Source: Brienomyrus brachyistius (lineage: Eukaryota > Chordata > Actinopteri > Osteoglossiformes > Mormyridae). From it: DNA of 64,000 nucleotides. Both the position numbers and the translations under genes were made by a program. The stretch is from the NCBI RefSeq assembly GCF_023856365.1, contig NC_064542.1, positions 8,735,363 to 8,799,362 on the forward strand, in the 5' to 3' direction. The notes under the pieces were generated by a model. The model was given only the letters and a program-made list of their open reading frames with translations, did no database searches and was not told where the DNA came from. Below, piece after piece: positions 56,652 to 64,000 of the stretch. The first letter of the stretch is position 1; every line of letters starts with the position of its first letter.

Positions 56652-58941
56652 CTTTTACACATTACTTACATTTTCATGACACAATTTTCATATGCACATT
56701 TGTGCAAACTTTTGTAATGTGGGTCAAGGGAAAAAAATTAAAAAATGAGAGGGAAAATGGTTAGGCAGGTTCATGAGTAGAATCTATCCAAAAGCATACT
56801 TATGGGCCACTTTTCACTCAGTGGGAGTTGAGATGACCCCAAACAATGTGCTAAAGTGAGTTTGAGTCTATTCTCTTCTTAGCTGAATTCATAGTCTCCC
56901 CTCAGGGTGAAAAACAGTGCAGACCCAAAGGGAATCCAGATTACAGATTCCTTTCAGAGGCAACAGCGTTACAAGAGGATGTATTGATTCTATCTACCAA
57001 AAGAAGATCGTGCATCAAACTCAACTTAAGCTCACTGATGATCAGTAGCAGGGCGATTTCTGTAGAAACTAGTCATGAATCCAGACTAGACTGAGTCAAG
57101 GAAGTGGAGTCATCTTGGAGTCATCACTAGGAAGAGGAGATAGGAAACTCTGTGGCAGTTTGAAATGTCAGTCATTATCAGGGACGATTTTCAGCTGGAT
57201 TTGAAAGGACATTTCTTGAAGGTAGAGAAGAGGTTGATGACTTCACCAGATAGGAGATGGTTTGAAACAGAAACAGTGGTGTAGAAGTAGAAGAGAAAAC
57301 AATAGCCATTTAAATGGTAGAAAATGATTTTTATATTGAACAATCAAATACTATATCAAATAGCTCCATTATTGAATATGTACAATTAAATTTAATGTTA
57401 CACACCAAGAGATGTTCCAGATGTAATTTGTTTGCATTGTTTCAACTAATTTATATAGTTGCAGGAATATTTTGGCCTTGTTCAACAAAGACAAAGGATA
57501 AGGCAGTGAAAAACGATAAATACAGAAATGATTAATTACTCTAGACCAATCTTTGTTCTTACATAGCTAATACATAAAATATGTGAGTTTTCATTAATCT
57601 AACTTCTGATTTACCGAACTACATCAGTGGTCACCAACCAGTCGATTGTAATCTGTGTCGATCTGTCAGACATTCCTGGTTGAATCTGAGACCATCACCT
57701 TCACGATGCTGCATCAATTATCATGCTCCTCCCCGCATCTTCAGGTCACTAGCTAACTGTATTAGCACATAGAGTTTGCACTAGTTTTTCTTTTACCACT
57801 GTAACCACTGTAAATTTTACTGCCAGCATGAAGCACCGCTGCCTGCAGTAGCCTGTAGGGAGCCAATGAGTAGCCAGCTTAATACTTAGTGTAATTTTCT
57901 ATGTCTTCTTTATTCTATTATATGTATACAGTTGTATTTATTTTTGTCTCTGATGACGAGTGCCATGGTGTCATAGCAGAATGGATGCAAAAGTATAATT
58001 AATCCCCCCCACTGACAACTATTACCACCCCCTGCAGATTATTTTTTATAACCCCTTTACTACATTATGTTAATGCTCAAATATTTAAGTAGCAGAAGTT
58101 TATGATTTATCTCACCTAATCCTGGACGACTCTTATATAAGTTAATACAAATGACAGTAAGTCACAAAGTACTCGACATATAATTTAAATGCAAATGCAA
58201 GGTGTGTAGTTTTATTAATTGCTCACTGAAATTCAGAACTTCTGCCTATGATGTGATATAATTTTCCACGAGGTTATAGCCTATAGTCAGATGATGTAAA
58301 CAGTTTTTGTCTGCATCTCGAAAAAAACGTCAACAGGTTTATCGTTTATAAACCGTGGTGTAATGAACGTCCTCTTGCTATATTTACCTTGAACCTGAAA
58401 ACATCCAATGATTCCTTGATGTAAAAGAAATGCAACACATTGTCACTATAGAGAAGTGCTTTTATTCTTGTAAATGCTGTATTTAGGAGAAAAAATATTT
58501 CTTTATTTTTCTATTGAAATTCTGTCACACTCATGGCCTGCAATTGTGCTTAGAGGATCAGTAATAAAAGTAACTCATTTTAAATACAGAACAAAAAAGT
58601 TGTTTCCATCTGTTAATCTTGACTTATACCATTATCGAAACGTCTTATTTTTAAGTCTAAGGGACATCATTGACATCCCATTGACCCTACCTTTGAGGAA
58701 TTGCAGAAATCAACTACAATGAGAATCTCATGCCAAGACTTTACTTTTCTGAATTATTGATATGAGTGCTGCTGCACTGGGCATGCTGGAGGCAGGCACA
58801 AGACATGCAGTGTGGGGCATCACCGGCGAATGGGTGACCATGGGAATTTCCAGATCTTTCCAGCCCTGCTTGAGCCCTCCTCCTCAAACAGAGCTATCAT
58901 TCTTTTTGGGGGTCTGACAGCAATATAGCCCATGCAATAAA
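56652..58941. other. unassigned; possible hAT-type end near 57,627
   Basis: A CAGTGGTCACCAACCAGTCGAT stretch near 57,627 looks like a hAT terminal sequence, without a visible partner. The rest is unassigned. Confidence 0.4.
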
Positions 58942-59080
58942 GCAGTATTTTCCAACCCAGTCCCCAGGGACCCACAGACGGTCCATGTCTTTGCTCCTTC
59001 ACAGCTCCTGGTGGGATTTGAGAGAGAGTAAATACTTTGATTGTCTATGTGTCCCGAGAACCGGATTGGAAAACGCTGCC
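58942..59080. mobile_element. foldback MITE, about 139 bp
   Basis: The left arm gcagtattttccaacccagtccccagg and the right arm (reverse complement gcagcgttttccaatccggttctcggg) pair over about 38 bp, with the same block order. Only a short non-coding spacer lies between. No clear target duplication was found. Confidence 0.7.
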
Positions 59081-59221
59081 ACAAAGGGACAAGAAGGCTG
59101 GCAAAGGGCATCACCTTGGCTTTGCTCCCAGCACGGCAGAGCATTAAAAAATGCATGAAACATAAAGGAAAGGATATGGGTGCACTAAATATACCAGATT
59201 ATTAATATACAGTACAAGGTC

Positions 59222-59292
59222 ACAATGACGCTGGAACCTATTCCAGGAATGATGGGGTAGAATGCAGGGGGTGCCCTGAATTGGATGGCATG
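59222..59292 (-). repeat. SINE family A fragment
   Basis: The stretch ctggaacctattccagg...gcagggggtgccctgaattggatgg matches the reversed 3' part of family A. Confidence 0.5.
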
Positions 59293-59869
59293 TTTAATTT
59301 TATTACAATAGGAGAAAATTGTGAAATTAGCATTAGTAATACAATTACCTTTTCAAAGTTAATGGTATGCAAATGAACAGTCAATGAAGAAAAGTCAGTG
59401 GTGGAAGTAGAAAAAAATACCTTCAGGTGAATGTACTTTTTGATGGTTCATGTAATGTTAACAAAATGAAGCTCAAAGTATAAGCACCTTCTAATTTCCA
59501 AGCTCTGGGGCAACAGTTTCAAAGATGCAAAATTCTATTCAATTCATTACTTAATACTAATTTTAAATAATTAATTACATCATTGCCTTTGAATTGAACT
59601 TGAATGCATTAAAAAGGAAAATGCATTGAACGCATTTATATCCCACATTGATCGCTATAAAATATAGATATACCCTCAATTAAATTTTTCAGACAGCCTT
59701 GAGGCCATTGCATTGAAAAGAATAAAATTTGGATAATTGCATGGGTAAAAATGATTTAGCAAAAATGTCCAGGTTCCTGTCATAGGCTCCTCTAGGCATA
59801 TCTACTTTATGCCCCTGAACCCTGACCAGGACAATATGCTGAAATACAATGGGTAGATGTTTGCATATA

Positions 59870-60648
59870 CAGAACTATGCAAAAGTCGTAAGAGGTTGAA
59901 GAAAACTTTTTCTCTAACTGTACATTTGGTCAGGAAAAAAAAAACTTTAAACATTAGAACATGAGAAAATAAATACTAGAATTTATTCTATTCCGCAAAA
60001 AGTTATTGACGTCTTGTTGGATGCCAAGAAAAAGACCACATTAGTTCCCAAACCCCTCCTCAAGAGCACCCCATCCAGTCCATGTGTCAGTTAAATTTCA
60101 CCACAAGCTCAAATATTTATTTAAACTAGTCTGAAAACTAGTCTGATAATGAGGAACTGAGCTCGCTGAAAACAGTAAGCTACTGAAATACATTGGCGTG
60201 TTGGACGGTTGCTGCAAATACTAAGATTTTGAAATAACTAAACTGACACACTTTAACAGATATAGTTTTTCACCAACATGAAGATCATCGATTCATCCAT
60301 CCATTTTCCAAACCGCTTATCCTACTGGGTCGCGGGGGGTCTGGAGCCTATCCTGGAAGCAATGGACACGAGGCAGGGAACAACCCAGGATGGGGGGCCA
60401 GCCCTTCGCAGGGCACACTCACACACCATTCACTCACACATGCACACCTACAGGCAATTTAGCAAGTCCAATCAGCCTCAGCATGTTTTTGGACTGTGGG
60501 GGTAAACCGGAGTACCCGGAGGAAACCCCACGACGACCTGGGGAGAACATGCAAACTCCACACACATGTTATCCAGGCGGAGACATGAAGATCATTTAAA
60601 AATAATTTCCTTTGACTACAGTACCTAAGACATTCACACAGTTCACAG
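59870..60648 (+). mobile_element. MITE family B, interrupted by a SINE
   Basis: The left end CAGAACTATGCAAAAGTCGTAAG follows TA; the right end cacacagttcacag is followed by TA. The interior has tagttcccaaacccctcctcaagagcaccc, the inverse of the block in the copy at 49,759. A SINE splits it at 60,289-60,582. Confidence 0.7.
60289..60582 (-). mobile_element. SINE family A, 5'-truncated, with 13-bp TSD
   Basis: The element reads, on plus, from cgattcatccatccattttcc to atccaggcggag. It is flanked by perfect acatgaagatcat (60,276-60,288 and 60,583-60,595). The tRNA head is missing, as expected from 5' truncation. The uninterrupted MITE copy carries cattaagatcattt at the same point. Confidence 0.9.
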
Positions 60649-63539
60649 TATCTAGTAAAAGAGTGAAACTTTCCACAACAATACATTATGCAAATGTAAA
60701 ATAAGATTCATGTGACACTGCGGCATCACAATTCCGGGTTTGGAGATTTGATTGTTTTAAAAGTGCATGTTCTTGACAAAGTTTCACATTGGCTTCTTCC
60801 AGGGTGTCTGGTTTCTATTCACAATCCAAAAATATCTAGGTTAGATTAACTGGTTACTCTAACCTTTCCACAGAGTGGAATATTTTCGTGGTATATTTTC
60901 TTCTGCCTTACTGTGATCTTGTTCTGGATAGCCGATTTACATGCCATACTAATAAGCCGCACAATGAAAAATAATGGATATTCATTGACAGTAACAGTAA
61001 ACTTAATCAAGCACAATGCATGTTAACATGTTAGGCTACATCAAATAATACAATCACGCCACTTTAAATAATTACATCTTGCTGAAAAATGACCACATAC
61101 TGATGAGTATTGATGGCAGTCAGCGCTGGTGCCAGACGCAAGCTACAATCTCCCCATGACTGGCCACCGAGTGAGAAATTCAAACAGGAGAAGTCGCTGT
61201 TCACTGCTGAACGATGGTAGGACCATCTCCCTCAGCCCATCAAGAGAGCAAACAGTAAGCTGCTTGCTTGGATTTTCTCATTTCTAAATAAACCATAGCC
61301 AAGGGAATGATAAATACAGATTAAATGATAAAATGTAAAAATTATCAATAATTATATGCTATACAAAATGTAATCTTGGGGCAGCTCTTCATGTTCTGAC
61401 CTCAAAATTATTACTGTCGTCCTGAAAATGTTTGAAATTTTCAGCATATGAGGTCTCCAACTATGAAACACCTGTGGTCGTCAAACACCTGTGCCCCAAA
61501 CTCTAGGGCCCCCCTGCAGATCTCTAATTTTTATTTTATTATTTTGCTTAGTAACAAAACACTTAGATCAGTCAGTTACATAATGATTTTGGTTAAAATG
61601 TTATATTGTAGCAAAACAAATTTCCGCCGGAATTTGTCTATCACAATTTCTTTATGGTGGCGTCATTTCCTGTTAGACCAGTAAGCAGTGTGACATCAGC
61701 TAGCTATATATTTACCTACACAAATGAGCAAATAAGAAGAAAAAAATGTGAATGTGCTGCATAAATGAAGAGAGAGGTTGGAGGAGCAGTAGAGGAAAGT
61801 GTTTATTACGTCTAGTTGTTCCCCTCTGATGAACTATTTTTGCAAGTTGTCTGAGGGAAACTTTTCTACTGACAGTAACATTAATATTAGTGATTCAGAG
61901 GATGTTTACTGCCACAAAAATTTTATTATACAAAGAGAGTGAAATAATGGGGCCCCTGATCATCTCCTCCCAAAGACAAAGCCTTTGCACTGCCCCTGAC
62001 TATCAACAAATACATCCACCACAATTACATAATTTAAGAAAAAATAAATATATTTGTGTACTTTGTTTTTTTTTATTGCTGCACTGTTGTAGGCATTTTA
62101 AAGGAAGCGATAAAATATGAACCAACTTAGAGGTGTAACAATGCTAGTATACCAACGCAAAGGGTTTCCCTGTTTCCTTTTCTAAAAACATAATTGTACC
62201 TAGACTAAATGTAACTATGTTTTAATGCATGTCTTATGTTCAATAGTGTATTGCCTATAAATTATTTACCTCTATGTAATGTATAATAATATACATTGTA
62301 GTATATCTGTAATATAATGCTTCTTTAAAAACATTTAAAATATATATACAATTATATAGTGTAAATCGTCGACATTTTTAATTTATGTTGTAAAATTTTA
62401 TTTATCTAAGAAAGAAAAAGGTTCAAAAGAATACTACACTGGGAATTCGTCATTATTTTACATGTAGGATTTTTCATTGTTTTACAAGATTTTTTTTATA
62501 ACAAGCAAATGTCAACCGAGTCTTCAAATCATCAGTTTTATCATTTAACTTATCCTGTTATTTAAGATAAGATGTCTGGGGTGAAGGTTCTATATGAGAT
62601 AATATATTTGAGACTGGACTAGAACTTGGACTAGTAAATGAAAATAAATTCTGAAATTTGATTTGTAAGCCAGCAGGAGGTGGAACAATGACAAATGGCT
62701 GGAATGTGGCTTGGTTACATAATTAATTAATTGCAAACAGGCTCCTCAATTAATGAGATCCAGCTGGCCCTGATAGGCCTGATTTCACTGCTCTGCTTGC
62801 ATCCAACTCATATGGCCACTCTGCTGCACAGTTGGTCACATTAGAGAAATCAAACCTGCTGTCTTTTTACTAGACTCGACTCCTATTAAAATGCCAAAAG
62901 AAAAATTCACTGCAATACTAATTCCATAATAATTAACAATTCATAATTCAACAACTCATTTCTTCAAGGGGACCATTTCAAGGTGGCTGTAGGGACACAG
63001 TTTCTCAGTAAAATCCTATTACCGTGACTCAGCCTCATATGCAGACGTCTCTGTCCTAAAAATTGAAGGCTGGGTTATTTATTTTTTCTTGCTCCAAAAC
63101 ATTGTCATAAATCTAATCGATAGACAATGTGATTGAGTATGATATGCTTTTTCAAATATGTATCCTTTGTTTTTATTTTTTCAACTTTTCAAAGTCAACC
63201 TCTAACACTGTTAAATAAATATAAAGAATACACCTTATTATTAGGGTTAGTAATCAATAAAGAAATAATAATTAGTTGTGCAGTTTTCTGATATCATTGT
63301 GATTCATTGCACCTAATATTAAAACTTGTAATCTGAAATAGTTATGTGCTGAATCCCCAAATTAATGAAGAATTAACACAAAGAGGAGCACATGGGTCAT
63401 TGTCACAAACTCATAACCATAACATATTCATTTTCTCAAAGTTTTTATATCAGTTTTAAGTATGACTCACACGAGCTGAATTCAAGTTCTATGGTCTCTT
63501 AATATTTCTCTGAGAAAGGACCGGAAAGCTGAGATTGCT
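60649..63539. other. unassigned, AT-rich
   Basis: No gene, SINE, LINE or transposon was recognised in this long stretch. Confidence 0.5.
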
Positions 63540-63620
63540 GTCACTTCTTACATAGTCACCCTCTAGATGTACAAATTTTTCACAACATTCACGTCTGTTT
63601 GCATGGCCGGTGCAAATGTA
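63540..63620 (-). pseudogene. possible mariner transposase C-terminus
   Basis: The minus strand reads CEKFVHLEGDYVRS, resembling the last residues of mariner transposases (an Asp/Glu-Gly-Asp-Tyr motif). The piece is short and the identification is tentative. Confidence 0.35.
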
Positions 63621-63669
63621 TCCTCTGAAGATGTTTTGAAAAAAATGTTTTTTTTCCAGCATTGCAAGA

Positions 63670-63760
63670 TAAACAGCTGGAAAAGGCTGCATATGTTCTC
63701 TTCCATCAAGACAACACTCCTGCTCATCCGGCAGCTTTGAAGTGGTTCCTTATGCTTCTT
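63670..63760 (+). pseudogene. mariner transposase fragment
   Basis: The plus strand reads EKAAYVLFHQDNTPAHPAALK. The HQDN-x-PAH motif surrounds the second catalytic Asp of mariner transposases. The adjacent minus-strand piece suggests a rearranged copy. No terminal repeats were found. Confidence 0.6.
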
Positions 63761-64000
63761 AATCATGTGACCTTGTGCGTAACGATTTTTGGCTTTTTCC
63801 TACGCTGAGACACACTCTCCGTGGTCGCACATTTTCCAGTTGTGCCATCCTTGATTCGGCAAATTCCACTGGACACAATAGACCTAGCAGTCATGCAATC
63901 GTGGCGTAGCTAGCTTGCTAAAGGCAGACTTAATCAAAAATCAAAGGACACAAAAATAGATACGATGTTTTGAAATCTTTCAACTTGACTGTATGTATTC
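63761..64000. other. unassigned
   Basis: Nothing recognisable up to the window end. Confidence 0.5.

Noticed and set aside
57627..57700. hAT element near CAGTGGTCACC
   Set aside because: Only one terminal-like motif, no partner end or duplication found.

Overview
The window reads as repeat-dense, non-coding DNA from a ray-finned (most likely teleost) fish. It is AT-rich and has long di-, tetra- and pentanucleotide microsatellites. Its readable proteins are almost all broken mobile-element proteins of kinds common in fish: Tc1/mariner, hAT, Ty3/gypsy, Gmr1-like, CR1/L2/Rex-type and Tx1-type elements, plus tRNA-derived SINEs. The species cannot be fixed from the sequence. I found no intact host gene, no rRNA or functional tRNA gene, and no CRISPR array. 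Three short coding-like remnants are unexplained: a coiled-coil C-terminus at 26,366-26,777 (+), a fragment at 34,800-35,263 (-), and a fragment resembling a fish SWIM/YqaJ-type protein at 20,463-20,677 (-).

Layout. 1-480 holds a LINE endonuclease remnant (-). 990-8,110 is mostly unassigned, with a LINE tail, a 301-bp MITE, one copy of a dispersed repeat, an LTR-like stretch and a SINE. 8,760-13,934 (-) is a nearly full-length but inactivated LTR retrotransposon with gypsy-like proteins. Its domains run gag, protease, integrase, reverse transcriptase (RT), RNase H, the unusual Gmr1-type order. 14,098-17,885 (-) is a hAT transposon with a spliced BED finger, broken by a Tc1 fragment. 19,029-23,300 (-) is a graveyard of gypsy fragments. 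One gypsy RT there is split at its catalytic Asp-Asp codons by a block that itself contains a Tc1 copy and a SINE. 23,690-25,460 (+) is a Rex/CR1-like LINE.

26,366-31,740 contains the coiled-coil remnant, a hAT-type MITE, a Tc1-type MITE, an end-to-end Tc1 copy (29,822-30,999) and an L2-type 3' UTR. 33,000-44,100 is sparse, with SINEs, LINE tails and a MITE inside a (GT)n tract. 44,160-56,650 has four LINE fragments and six solo LTRs, most with target-site duplications, including one solo LTR inside another. 56,650-64,000 is mostly unassigned, with a foldback MITE, a MITE interrupted by a SINE, and divergent mariner scraps.

No genes act together here. The value of the window is its insertion history. 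Several insertions can be ordered from target-site duplications, and one SINE insertion has its empty-site counterpart in the same window. All element identities come from reading motifs by eye; no database search was run.
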